This document shows positions 49,953 through 58,544 of a DNA stretch of 64,000 bases, piece by piece. The first letter of the stretch is position 1, and every line of letters begins with the position of its first letter. Origin of the DNA: SFTJ01 sp045613305 (GTDB lineage: Bacteria; Bacteroidota; Bacteroidia; Bacteroidales; Muribaculaceae); assembly GCA_045613305.1 (NCBI GenBank), contig JAZLAU010000011.1:62001-126000 (forward strand), written 5' to 3'. The notes under the pieces are model-generated. The model did no database searches, had not been told where the DNA came from, and saw only the letters and a list, made by a program, of their open reading frames with translations. The translations under genes and the position numbers were made by a program.

Positions 49953-51077
49953 ATGGCACATCTACGAATACTTTTATTTTCGGTGCTGGCGGCGGCTTCT
50001 GTAGCCACAACACTTGCCCAGCACATCTATTCAGAGCCTCAACTCCGACGCTATGCAGCCGAAATGCTCATGGTGGGCTTTAAGGCCGACAGCATAACGC
50101 CCGAAAGCGACGCCGTGCGCTACATACGCGACTTGAAGGTGGGTGGCATCATTCTTTTCGACGTTGACCTAACCGGCTCGCGAAAAATCGGCTCACGAAA
50201 CATAACTTCGGCGCAACGCCTGAAAAAACTAACCGATGACCTTCAGAGTTATTCCGACGGCAAACTGCTGATTGCACTCGACCAAGAAGGTGGCAGAGTG
50301 GCTCGACTAAAAACTCAATACGGATTTAAGCCAACCAAAAGCCACGAATATCTCGGCAACATCAACAACCGCGACACCACCACTCACTACGCAACCATGA
50401 TGGCCGAAGAACTGGCTTGGGCGGGCATCAACATGAACCTTGCACCCGACATCGACATTAACGTAGACCCACAATGTCCGGTTATCGGAAAACTTGGCCG
50501 CGCATTCTCGGCCGACTCTGCAGTGGTGGCCAACAATGCCGAATGGTTTATCAGAGCGCATCACCGCAAGAATGTGACTTGTGCCGTGAAGCACTTCCCT
50601 GGGCATGGCAGCAGCGCCGCCGATTCGCACTACGGGCTGACCGACGTCACCGCCTCTTGGCAACATTACGAACTTTTCCCATACAAGCAACTAATAGCCG
50701 CCAAGCAACTCGACGCCGTAATGACAGCACACATTTTCAACCGAAACATCGACCCGCAATATCCCGCCACTCTGTCGAAAAAAATACTCACCGGATTGCT
50801 GCGCGAAAAGTTAGGCTTCAACGGAGTGATTCTAACCGACGACATGTATATGCAAGGAATTGTCGACAACTACAACATTGCCGATGCTGTGGTGCTCGCT
50901 ATCAATGCCGGAGCCGACATTTTGGTTATGGGCAACAACATAACCACCGGTTTCGAAGCCGACCGTCCTTTTAAGATGGTAGATATCATTGTCGACGCCG
51001 TGAAAAAAGGAAAAATACCTGCTTACCGTTTGCGTCAATCATACGACAGAATAAGAAAACTCAAAAAGAAACTATAA
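49953..51077 (+). CDS. exported GH3 N-terminal-type glycosidase, NagZ-like
   Basis: A 374-residue protein with the signal peptide MAHLRILLFSVLAAASVATTLA and a single GH3 barrel. Seen: LIALDQEGGRVARLK near residue 110, APDIDINVDPQCPVIGKLGRAFS near 170, the NagZ-specific loop CAVKHFPGHGSSAADSHYGLTDV near 210 with the His/Asp general acid pair, and GVILTDDMYMQGI near 290 with the nucleophile Asp. It should release N-acetylhexosamine from glycans or wall fragments. NagZ of proteobacteria is cytoplasmic, whereas this one is exported. Start at 49953 gives the signal peptide; the 20 upstream codons include the promoter. Confidence 0.87.
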   Translation: MAHLRILLFSVLAAASVATTLAQHIYSEPQLRRYAAEMLMVGFKADSITPESDAVRYIRDLKVGGIILFDVDLTGSRKIGSRNITSAQRLKKLTDDLQSYSDGKLLIALDQEGGRVARLKTQYGFKPTKSHEYLGNINNRDTTTHYATMMAEELAWAGINMNLAPDIDINVDPQCPVIGKLGRAFSADSAVVANNAEWFIRAHHRKNVTCAVKHFPGHGSSAADSHYGLTDVTASWQHYELFPYKQLIAAKQLDAVMTAHIFNRNIDPQYPATLSKKILTGLLREKLGFNGVILTDDMYMQGIVDNYNIADAVVLAINAGADILVMGNNITTGFEADRPFKMVDIIVDAVKKGKIPAYRLRQSYDRIRKLKKKL

Positions 51078-51175
51078 TTCTGCCTCCAGCAATTAAACCT
51101 TTTTACCGACAAGGAGTCATAGAAATAAAGAGAGAAACAAAACATATTATTAACTGACGAAAAAAATTACAAATC

Positions 51176-52219
51176 ATGAAAACTTTAGTAAAAAACATCA
51201 TCGTAAGTTCATTGTTCATGATGGGAATGTTAGCGGTCAGTTCATCTGTTTCAGCCGATACTCGCAACAACAACACTCGCACCGCTACAACCACCAACAC
51301 CGGAGGCCGTCGCACCGTGAGCGAACCTAAAAAAGATAACAACAATGGCACTGCTGCCAACAACAATGGCACAACCACAACACGCCCAGGCAGCAACGCC
51401 AACAAGGGCAACATCAACCGCCCTGTAACCAACAACTCAGGCAACTACAGTGCAAACAATTGGCCAAGCGAAGGCAAGCCAAACGTGAATAGCAACCACA
51501 ACTATGGCACATCGCGTCCTGCCGACAGCAAAAAGGACAATAATAAGAACAACAACAAAGGCAACAACAAGACCAGCACAACCACCAAGCCAAGCGATCT
51601 TCGTGTAGGACAAAATGGTCGTCCAAGCGTTTCGGGCAACGGTTACCACATTGGCAACACTCGTCCTAACGACAATCACAACTTCGGCCACGGCGCAATA
51701 ACCAGCAAGCCTTCTTCTTGGAAGACTCCTGTTGCGCCTCCAAAGCGAACTTATCGTCCTGCCGACTATCAAGTGTTCAGTCCTAACCGTCCTTCTTCTT
51801 ATCGTCCGCTAACCAGCAGCCCTGTAATTTCTGGCATCTTCGGTCTGCCTTTCGGTTCAAGCATTCACCTATCGCTTAATCATTTGTTTGACCGCGGATA
51901 TGAAATCGACGGTTACTACAACGACATAGTGTACTTGAGAAACGTAAACGAACTTGGTTTCTTCTGGCCTGACGCAATAATTCGCTACGACCAATTCGAC
52001 TGCTTGAAGAGCACCGAGTTGCACTACTCTACAAGTTACAACTCTACTTCTCGTTACAACAAGATTTACAAAAAACTTCGCAAAATTTACGGACAACCTA
52101 TCAAATACAAAGGCGCAAACAAGGCCGTTTGGTACGGTAGCGACTTCAGAGGATTTATCACTCTTGAATATCACCGCATCGGTAACCGCTACTACACTAC
52201 TGTCGTCTACAGTTACTAA
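51176..52219 (+). CDS. exported Asn/Thr-rich protein with shared C-terminal domain (paralogue 1)
   Basis: A 347-residue protein. A signal peptide (KNIIVSSLFMMGMLAVSSSVSA) is followed by about 190 residues rich in Asn, Thr, Gly, Lys and Arg with no predicted fold, then a Pro/Arg/Ser stretch and a compact domain at about residues 225-347 (LNHLFDRGYEIDGYYNDIVYLRNVNELGFFWPDAI, YNKIYKKLRKIYGQPI, TLEYHRIGNRYYTTVVYSY). The same domain ends the next gene. I do not recognise the family. Secretion with a flexible linker suggests a surface or periplasmic role. It has its own terminator. Confidence 0.6.
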   Translation: MKTLVKNIIVSSLFMMGMLAVSSSVSADTRNNNTRTATTTNTGGRRTVSEPKKDNNNGTAANNNGTTTTRPGSNANKGNINRPVTNNSGNYSANNWPSEGKPNVNSNHNYGTSRPADSKKDNNKNNNKGNNKTSTTTKPSDLRVGQNGRPSVSGNGYHIGNTRPNDNHNFGHGAITSKPSSWKTPVAPPKRTYRPADYQVFSPNRPSSYRPLTSSPVISGIFGLPFGSSIHLSLNHLFDRGYEIDGYYNDIVYLRNVNELGFFWPDAIIRYDQFDCLKSTELHYSTSYNSTSRYNKIYKKLRKIYGQPIKYKGANKAVWYGSDFRGFITLEYHRIGNRYYTTVVYSY

Positions 52220-52250
52220 CAACGCGTAGCACATAGTTAGACATCAATAC

Positions 52251-52289
52251 CAGTCCCGGCCGTCGCAAAACTGCCGGGGCTGTTTTTTT
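52251..52289 (+). terminator. terminator after paralogue 1
   Basis: CAGTCCCGGC / GCCGGGGCTG, ten pairs with one G-T, then seven T. Confidence 0.88.
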
Positions 52290-52406
52290 AACGACTATTC
52301 AAAATTTCGGTTTAAAGTTTCGTACATTAAACCATACCCGATTTTTTAAGTCTAAATTACAAGAAGCAACATTTAAACACTACAACACTTAAACAGATTA
52401 TACATT

Positions 52407-53627
52407 ATGAGAAGATTTACACTACACACAGTTATCACCTCCCTCCTAATTGCCGCCATGGCATCATTATCAGGTTCAGCCATAGCACAATCGCGTGGCG
52501 AACGAGGTGGACGCGCTCGCGTTGAACGCGAAAGTCGCAGCAACTCTTCACAATCTGTTCAACGCTCAAGCAACAGCCGCGCGGCTTCTACAATAAAGCG
52601 TGAAAGCGCTTCTCAACGCAGCAACAGAAGCGAAGCAAGCAATTGGCCAAAAATCAATCGCAACTCTTCATCTTCTCGTTCCGACAACTCTGCCGTAAAC
52701 CGAACAGAAATCAGAAACCGTGCATCGCAAACTCGCGGCAACCAAATGCAACGCACTTTCGACACTCGCAAGCAATCAGTAAACGCGGGAAATCATAACG
52801 ACCGTAACCATGGCAACGTGGGCAACCACAACGACCGCAATAACAGCAACGTAGGCAGCCACAACGACCGCAATAACAGCAACGTAGGCAACCACAACGA
52901 CCGTAACCACGGCAGCAACAGCCGCCCTGGCTATCAAATTGGCAACGGCGGACGCAACCACGGAAATGTAGGCAATCACAACGACCGCAATCATGGCAAC
53001 GTGGGCAACCACAACAACAAGGGACATCGTCCTAGTTACCAAATAGGCAACCACCGTCCTAACGGACACATGGCACACGACCACCACGGCGTTATCAAGC
53101 ATCGTCCTCACTCTTGGCACACTCCAGTGGCTCCTCCTCACCGCCATTTCCGTCCTGTGTATCACTTCCACCGCACTCGACCTGTAATCATTCACGGCTA
53201 TCGCCCTTGGCACAGAGCGCCTATCATTCGCAGCATTTTAGGCATAACTTTCGGTACTGCCTACTACGCATCGCTCGACTACTTGTTTGACCGCGGATAT
53301 GAAATAGACGGCTACCACAATGGCATAGTGTATTTGCGCAACATCGAAGAACTTCGCTGCTTCTGGCCTGATGTGATGCTTAACTACAGCCACGGCAACG
53401 CCCTTTCAGGTGCCGAATTCCATTACTCTACCGGTTACGACGACCTTGGCCGCTTCAACCGAGTGTACAGAGAATTGTGCAGCATTTACGGCGAACCTAT
53501 GACATACCAAGAAACTGGCGAAGGAATTCAAGCCGTTTGGTTTGGAGGAAACTCAAAAGGTTATGTAACTCTCGAATACTTCTACCGCAACGGACGCTAC
53601 TACACCACATTGATTTATGGCAACTAA
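52407..53627 (+). CDS. exported Asn/His-rich repeat protein with shared C-terminal domain (paralogue 2)
   Basis: A 406-residue protein. The signal peptide ends near SGSAIAQ. An Arg/Ser-rich region (about 28-125) follows, then six imperfect 11-residue repeats of the form NVGNHNDRNHG (residues 126-205, bases 52782-53020), and a His/Pro-rich stretch with HRPHSWHTPVAPPHRHFRP. The C-terminal domain (about 285-406, LDYLFDRGYEIDGYHNGIVYLRNIEELRCFWPD ... GRYYTTLIYGN) is shared with the gene before. His/Asn/Asp repeats could bind metal ions, but that is a guess. Function unknown. Confidence 0.6.
   Translation: MRRFTLHTVITSLLIAAMASLSGSAIAQSRGERGGRARVERESRSNSSQSVQRSSNSRAASTIKRESASQRSNRSEASNWPKINRNSSSSRSDNSAVNRTEIRNRASQTRGNQMQRTFDTRKQSVNAGNHNDRNHGNVGNHNDRNNSNVGSHNDRNNSNVGNHNDRNHGSNSRPGYQIGNGGRNHGNVGNHNDRNHGNVGNHNNKGHRPSYQIGNHRPNGHMAHDHHGVIKHRPHSWHTPVAPPHRHFRPVYHFHRTRPVIIHGYRPWHRAPIIRSILGITFGTAYYASLDYLFDRGYEIDGYHNGIVYLRNIEELRCFWPDVMLNYSHGNALSGAEFHYSTGYDDLGRFNRVYRELCSIYGEPMTYQETGEGIQAVWFGGNSKGYVTLEYFYRNGRYYTTLIYGN
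52782..53020 (+). repeat. in-frame 33-base repeats encoding NVGNHNDRNHG units
   Basis: Four consecutive units, an interruption (SNSRPGYQIGNGGRNHG), then two more, the last degenerate. Unit length 33 bases. Neighbouring units are nearly identical at DNA level, which suggests recent expansion. Confidence 0.75.
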
Positions 53628-53670
53628 TGGGGCTTAATGCCAGCCATATAATAATACTCTACAATAATTC

Positions 53671-53707
53671 AGTTCTGGGGTTACACCATTTCCCCAGAAC
53701 TTTTTTT
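53671..53707 (+). terminator. terminator after paralogue 2
   Basis: AGTTCTGGGG / CCCCAGAACT, perfect ten pairs, then seven T. Confidence 0.9.
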
Positions 53708-53784
53708 ATTTCCTCCACCTAAAACACCGCATCTCGCAAATTCCAACAAATTGTTAGCATTTTAAACCTTTTTCTAAAAAATAT

Positions 53785-53815
53785 TTTGTTTTTTCAACTT
53801 TACGTTATAAATTTG
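53785..53815 (+). promoter_or_regulatory. his operon promoter
   Basis: TTTG at 53785-53788 and TAAATTTG at 53808-53815, separated by 19 bases. This is an excellent Bacteroidetes -33/-7 pair. Transcription would start near 53820, about 30 bases before the leader peptide. Confidence 0.7.
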
Positions 53816-53849
53816 TCATCAGTTAAGAACCATTTAATGCATTTATTAC

Positions 53850-53897
53850 ATGTTTACACTGCACACACATCTTCATCATCATCACAGAATCCTTTAG
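53850..53897 (+). CDS. his operon leader peptide
   Basis: A 15-codon frame, MFTLHTHLHHHHRIL, then TAG. Six of 15 codons are histidine, four of them consecutive (53874-53885). It lies between a strong promoter and an intrinsic terminator upstream of hisG, exactly where an attenuator leader peptide belongs. When charged tRNA-His is scarce the ribosome should stall on the His run; when it is plentiful the ribosome reaches the stop codon and covers 53896-53901. It is too short to have been found by length-based gene calling. Confidence 0.85.
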   Translation: MFTLHTHLHHHHRIL

Positions 53898-53999
53898 CGG
53901 GTGCTGAGCAAGATTTGTGTGTGTGCATTTAAACATTAATACAACAATTTACATTTTGCCGATGTCCCGCTCTCCAAAGCCGGATGTCGGATTTTTTTT
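53896..53999 (+). promoter_or_regulatory. his attenuator (antiterminator and terminator)
   Basis: Terminator: CCGATGTCC (53959-53967) pairs fully, with two G-U, with GGATGTCGG (53982-53990), followed by A and eight T. Antiterminator: AGCGGG (53896-53901) can pair with CCCGCT (53966-53971), which invades the terminator arm and loop. AGCGGG overlaps the last two bases of the leader stop codon. A further pairing of GCACACACA (53861-53869) with TGTGTGTGC (53918-53926) overlaps the first His codons and may act as the 1:2 stem. Confidence 0.75.
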
Positions 54000-54031
54000 G
54001 ATAATAAACATAAAACCAATATTTAAACCTT

Positions 54032-54886
54032 ATGTTACGCATAGCAGTACAATCAAAAGGCCGTCTGTACGACGAAACCATGGAACTCCTTTCAGAAGCC
54101 GGCATTAAGTTGGTGGCCGTGAAACGCACCTTATTAGTGCCTTCGCGCAATTTCCCTGTGGAATTGCTTTTCCTTCGCGACGACGACATCCCCGACAGCG
54201 TGGCATCCGGAACTGCCGACATCGGCATCGTGGGGCTTAACGAAGTGCTCGAAAAGAAGAAAAACGTTAACATCATTCGAAATTTAGGATTCAGCAAATG
54301 CCGCCTCTCGCTGGCCATTCCTAAAGCATCTGAATATTCAGGCATCAATTGGTTTCAAGGCAAGAAGATTGCCACAAGTTACCCAGAAATTTTGGCCGAA
54401 TTTCTCGAAAAAAACAACCTTTCGGCCGACATTCACGTCATTAGCGGTTCGGTAGAGATTGCTACAGGCATAGGCATTGCCGACGCCATTTTCGATATCG
54501 TTTCGAGCGGCAGCACTCTTGTGAGCAACAACCTTGTGGAAGTTGAAACTGTGCTCAATTCTGAAGCCGTGATGATTGGCGGTTGCAAAAAACTTTCCGA
54601 CGAAAACCAAGAAATTCTCAACGAGTTGCTTTTCCGCATTGAAGCCGTAAAAGCGGCCGAAAACAAAAAATATGTGCTTATGAACGTGCCTCGCGAAAAA
54701 CTCAACGACATTGTGGCTCTGCTTCCGGGCATCAAAAGTCCCACCATCCTATCATTGGCCGATCAAAATTGGTGCTCTGTGCACGCCGTGGTCAACGAAA
54801 AGCACTTTTGGGAAGTTATCGGCAAAATTAAAGCTGCCGGCGCTGAAGGCATTTTAGTGCTCGACATCGAGAAAATGGTGCTTTAA
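54032..54886 (+). CDS. hisG: ATP phosphoribosyltransferase (long form)
   Basis: First step of histidine synthesis: joins PRPP and ATP. The 284 residues include an N-terminal catalytic part (IAVQSKGRLYDETMELLSEAGI, RDDDIPDSVASGTADIGIVGLNEVLEKK), the phosphoribosyl-binding loop near residue 150 (VISGSVEIATGIGIADAIFDIVSSGSTL), and a C-terminal regulatory domain of the HisG_C type, the site of histidine feedback, so HisZ is not needed. It heads hisGDCB and lies 32 bases after the attenuator. Confidence 0.96.
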   Translation: MLRIAVQSKGRLYDETMELLSEAGIKLVAVKRTLLVPSRNFPVELLFLRDDDIPDSVASGTADIGIVGLNEVLEKKKNVNIIRNLGFSKCRLSLAIPKASEYSGINWFQGKKIATSYPEILAEFLEKNNLSADIHVISGSVEIATGIGIADAIFDIVSSGSTLVSNNLVEVETVLNSEAVMIGGCKKLSDENQEILNELLFRIEAVKAAENKKYVLMNVPREKLNDIVALLPGIKSPTILSLADQNWCSVHAVVNEKHFWEVIGKIKAAGAEGILVLDIEKMVL

Positions 54887-54916
54887 TCTCATCTTCCAAT
54901 CATTTTCACTTTCATT

Positions 54917-56206
54917 ATGACAAATCTGTTAAACATATCCATACACCCCGAACGTTCACAATGGCAAGCCCTCATGACTCGCGCCATTGCAAGCACCGAG
55001 CAGTTGCAATTATCGGTGAGCAACATCATCAACAATGTCCGTCAGCAAGGCGACGAAGCCATTCGTGAATATGCTCAACTATTCGACGGGGTACAAATCA
55101 ACGACCTCAAAGTGAGCGAAAACGAAATTGCCGAAGCACAAGAAGCCATTAGCCCACAACTCAAAGAGGCCATAAAAGTTGCTGCCGACAACATTGAGCG
55201 ATTTCACAAAGCACAAATCTCGCAACCAGTGACAGTGGAAACTGTTCCGGGCGTAACTTGCACCCAACGTGCCGTGCCTATAACCAACGTAGGGCTTTAT
55301 GTGCCTGGTGGCAACAGCCCTCTTTTCTCCACTGTGCTCATGCTGGCCATTCCTGCTCGTTTGGCCAAGTGCCGCAACATTGTGCTTTGCACCCCTCCTA
55401 ACAAAGAGGGTAAAGTGCACCCCGCTATTATCTATGCGGCAATTTCGGCCGGTGTTACCGACATCTTTAAGGTTGGCGGAGCACAAGCCGTGGCAGCCAT
55501 GGCCTACGGAACCGAAAGCGTGCCCAAGGTTTCAAAGATTTTCGGTCCGGGCAACCGTTATGTGATGGAAGCCAAAATGCAAGTCAGCCGCCACGACACA
55601 GCCATCGACATGCCTGCAGGGCCGTCGGAAGTGATGATTATTGCCGACGATAATGCTAACGCCGAGTTTGTGGCTTCCGACTTCCTTTCGCAAGCCGAAC
55701 ACGGCCCCGACAGTCAATCCATTCTTCTTACCACAAGCATCAGTCTGGCCGAACGCCTGCCCAACGCCATTGGCAATTGCCTAAAGAACCTGCCTCGCCA
55801 GGACATGATATGCAAATCGCTAAGCCACAGCCGAATTATTGTGCTTCGCGACAACGACGAAATCATGCAGTTTGCAAACGAATATGCTCCCGAGCACCTA
55901 ATAATCAACACGGTCGACGCTCACGATTTGGCCGACATGGTTGAAAATGCCGGAAGCGTGTTCATCGGGCCTTATTCGCCCGAAAGCGCTGGCGATTATG
56001 CTTCAGGCACTAACCACACTCTCCCAACAAGCGGATTTGCTAAAGCATATAGCGGTGTCAACATCGACAGTTTCACAAAAAAAATCACCTTCCAATGCCT
56101 CACAAAGCAAGGACTCGATTCTATTGGCGACGCCATCGAACTAATGGCCGAAAACGAGGACCTTTGGGCTCACCGTTTGGCTGTGACTGTCAGACGCGCT
56201 AAATAA
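54917..56206 (+). CDS. hisD: histidinol dehydrogenase
   Basis: Last two oxidations from histidinol to histidine with NAD. The 429 residues match the family: GDEAIREYAQLFDGV near residue 40, NVGLYVPGGNSPLFSTVLMLAIPA near 120, the signature FKVGGAQAVAAMAYGTESVPKVSKIFGPGNRYV near 185, DMPAGPSEVMIIADD near 232, SQAEHGPDSQ near 258 (zinc ligands), and APEHLIINT near 323. It lies 30 bases after hisG. Confidence 0.97.
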   Translation: MTNLLNISIHPERSQWQALMTRAIASTEQLQLSVSNIINNVRQQGDEAIREYAQLFDGVQINDLKVSENEIAEAQEAISPQLKEAIKVAADNIERFHKAQISQPVTVETVPGVTCTQRAVPITNVGLYVPGGNSPLFSTVLMLAIPARLAKCRNIVLCTPPNKEGKVHPAIIYAAISAGVTDIFKVGGAQAVAAMAYGTESVPKVSKIFGPGNRYVMEAKMQVSRHDTAIDMPAGPSEVMIIADDNANAEFVASDFLSQAEHGPDSQSILLTTSISLAERLPNAIGNCLKNLPRQDMICKSLSHSRIIVLRDNDEIMQFANEYAPEHLIINTVDAHDLADMVENAGSVFIGPYSPESAGDYASGTNHTLPTSGFAKAYSGVNIDSFTKKITFQCLTKQGLDSIGDAIELMAENEDLWAHRLAVTVRRAK

Positions 56207-56234
56207 TAAACTCTCAAAAATCGATTGCAATAAG

Positions 56235-57269
56235 ATGAATCTACAAGATATTGTCAGGGAAAACATTTGGAACCTTAAGCCCTACAGTTCGGCACGAAGC
56301 GAATTCACCGGAAAGGCTTCGGTGTGGCTCGACGCCAACGAAAACCCTCTTAACGCGCCCTTTAACCGCTATCCCGACCCTCTTCAAACCAAGGTTAAAG
56401 AGGCTATTGCTGAAATCAAAGGCGTAGACACCCAAAACATTTTTTTAGGCGTGGGCAGCGACGAATGCATCGACATAACATATCGTGTGTTTTGCCGTCC
56501 GGGCGTCGACAATGTGGTGGCCATTGCTCCAAGTTACGGAATGTATGAAGTGTGCGCCGATGTTAACGATGTGGAATATCGCAAAGTGCCTTTGGACGAC
56601 GACTTTTCGCTATGCGCAAACAAACTGCTTGATGCCACCGACAGCAACACTCGAGTTATTTGGATTTGCTCGCCTAACAACCCCACCGGCAACGCTTTCG
56701 AGCCCGAAGCAATCATCGAAATTTGCAGCAAATTCATTGGCATCGTTGTGGTCGACGAAGCATACATCGATTTTTCGAGCAAGCCTTCAATGTTGAAGCA
56801 AATCAACACATTGCCCAACCTTATTGTGATGCAAACATTCTCCAAGGCTTGGGGAAGCGCCGCCGTGCGCTTGGGAATGGCATTTGCTTCGCCCGAAATA
56901 ATAAGCATTTTCAACAAGGTGAAATACCCCTACAACGTGAACCAACTCACGCAGCAATACGCCCTTGAGTTGCTACAAAACTACCAACAAGTTACTCATT
57001 GGGTGACAATGCTGACACATGCGCGCGAAAAACTAATCACCCAATTAAACGAACTGCCCCTAACGGTGCACATCTATCCCACCGATGCCAACTTTGTGCT
57101 CGTTAAAGTGACCGACGCAGGCAGCATCTACAACTATCTGCGCAGTCAAGGCATAATAATTCGCAACCGCCACAACGTGGAGTTGTGTCTCAACTGCCTC
57201 CGAATAACAGTAGGAACCGAACAAGAAAACAACACTCTCATCGAAGCCCTAAAACAATATGGAAAATAA
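56235..57269 (+). CDS. hisC: histidinol-phosphate aminotransferase
   Basis: PLP enzyme converting imidazole-acetol phosphate to histidinol phosphate. Of 344 residues: VWLDANENPLNAPFNRYPDP near residue 29, GVGSDECIDITYRVF near 73, SPNNPTGNAF near 145, VVDEAYIDFSSKPSM near 170, the Schiff-base Lys in FSKAWGSAAVRLGMAFA near 207, and a final LRITVGTEQENNTLIEAL. Its end overlaps the hisB start by 11 bases. Confidence 0.96.
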   Translation: MNLQDIVRENIWNLKPYSSARSEFTGKASVWLDANENPLNAPFNRYPDPLQTKVKEAIAEIKGVDTQNIFLGVGSDECIDITYRVFCRPGVDNVVAIAPSYGMYEVCADVNDVEYRKVPLDDDFSLCANKLLDATDSNTRVIWICSPNNPTGNAFEPEAIIEICSKFIGIVVVDEAYIDFSSKPSMLKQINTLPNLIVMQTFSKAWGSAAVRLGMAFASPEIISIFNKVKYPYNVNQLTQQYALELLQNYQQVTHWVTMLTHAREKLITQLNELPLTVHIYPTDANFVLVKVTDAGSIYNYLRSQGIIIRNRHNVELCLNCLRITVGTEQENNTLIEALKQYGK

Positions 57270-58398
57270 GAAACAAGTTCTATTTATCGACCGCGACGGG
57301 ACCCTTGTGGTGGAGCCTCCCGTTGATTACCAACTCGACTCCTTCGAGAAACTGCAATTCTTGCCGGGAGTGATGCGCAATTTAGGATTCATTGCCCAAA
57401 ACATGGACTTCGAATTAGTGATGGTGACTAATCAAGACGGTTTGGGCACCGACAGTTTCCCTACTCACACCTTCACAGGCCCTCACAACTTAATCCTCAA
57501 CACCCTTGAAGGTGAAGGAATTTGTTTCGACGACATAATCATCGACACCTCGTTCCCTCACGAAAACAAGCCCACACGCAAACCCGGCACTGCTCTGCTT
57601 GGAAAATACACCAGCGGCAACTATGACCTCGCCGGCAGTTTCGTTATTGGCGACCGCATTACCGACATTCAATTGGCTCAAAACCTGGGAGCAAAAGGCA
57701 TCTTAATAGCGTCTGACATAGATGCCGCACGCACGCAAATTGACAACGCCGGCTTGCAGCAGTGCACAGTGCTCATAGCCAACGGATGGGCACAAATTGC
57801 CGACTTCTTAAAAGCCGGACTTCGCACTGCATCGGTTCAACGCACCACAAGCGAAACCGACATTTTCATTAGCCTCAACCTCGACGGCACCGGCAAGTGC
57901 AACATCAACACCGGCATAGGCTTCTTCGACCATATGCTCAACCAAATTGGCCGACACTCGGGCATCGACCTAACAATCAACGTGAAAGGCGACACCTGGG
58001 TTGATGAGCACCACACTATTGAAGACACTGCCATAGCACTCGGCGAGGCTATTCGAAAAGCATTGGCCGACAAGCGCGGAATTGAACGTTACGGATTTGT
58101 GTTGCCGATGGACGACTGCCTTTGCACTGTGGCCCTCGACTTTGGTGGCCGAAGTTGGCTGGTGTGGGAAGCCGAATTTAAGCGCGAAAAGATTGGCGAC
58201 ATGCCCACCGAAATGTTTATGCATTTCTTCAAGAGCCTCAGCGACAGCGCCGGAATGAACCTTTACATCAATGCCAAAGGCGACAACGAGCACCACAAGA
58301 TTGAAGGCATTTTCAAAGCCCTCGCTCGGGCCATTAAATGCGCCATTAGTCGCAACGTGTTTGCTTTCCAACTCCCTTCCACCAAGGGCTCGCTTTAA
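57259..58398 (+). CDS. hisB: bifunctional histidinol-phosphatase / imidazoleglycerol-phosphate dehydratase
   Basis: A fusion of 379 residues. The HAD phosphatase half (about 1-165) has FIDRDGTLVVEPP near residue 10, VMVTNQDGLGTDSFP near 55, HENKPTRKPGTALLG near 100 and FVIGDRITDIQLAQN near 130. The IGP dehydratase half (about 190-379) has NINTGIGFFDHMLNQIGRHSGIDL near residue 215, DEHHTIEDTAIALGEAI near 250 and GDNEHHKIEGIFKALARAI near 345, which are the metal-binding His clusters. This fusion is the form seen in enterobacteria and Bacteroidetes. It is the last gene of the local his cluster; hisHAFI are not in the window. Confidence 0.97.
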   Translation: MENKKQVLFIDRDGTLVVEPPVDYQLDSFEKLQFLPGVMRNLGFIAQNMDFELVMVTNQDGLGTDSFPTHTFTGPHNLILNTLEGEGICFDDIIIDTSFPHENKPTRKPGTALLGKYTSGNYDLAGSFVIGDRITDIQLAQNLGAKGILIASDIDAARTQIDNAGLQQCTVLIANGWAQIADFLKAGLRTASVQRTTSETDIFISLNLDGTGKCNINTGIGFFDHMLNQIGRHSGIDLTINVKGDTWVDEHHTIEDTAIALGEAIRKALADKRGIERYGFVLPMDDCLCTVALDFGGRSWLVWEAEFKREKIGDMPTEMFMHFFKSLSDSAGMNLYINAKGDNEHHKIEGIFKALARAIKCAISRNVFAFQLPSTKGSL

Positions 58399-58491
58399 CA
58401 TTGTGATGCATGCGAGTTTGCATTTTGTCACCTATGGCTTCCTTATCTCAACAATTTATTGCCATATCGAGCAATAACTGGAAAAAAATTG

Positions 58492-58499
58492 TATATTTG
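58492..58499 (+). promoter_or_regulatory. -7 promoter box of OmpA lipoprotein gene
   Basis: TATATTTG, giving a leader of about 40 AT-rich bases. Confidence 0.55.
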
Positions 58500-58544
58500 C
58501 ATAAAATTAATAATTAAAGCATAACAATAAAATTCAAAATTATT

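Noticed and set aside
52782..53020. CRISPR array
   Set aside because: The regular 33-base repeats are in frame, encode an Asn/His-rich protein segment, have no spacers of unique sequence and no cas genes nearby.
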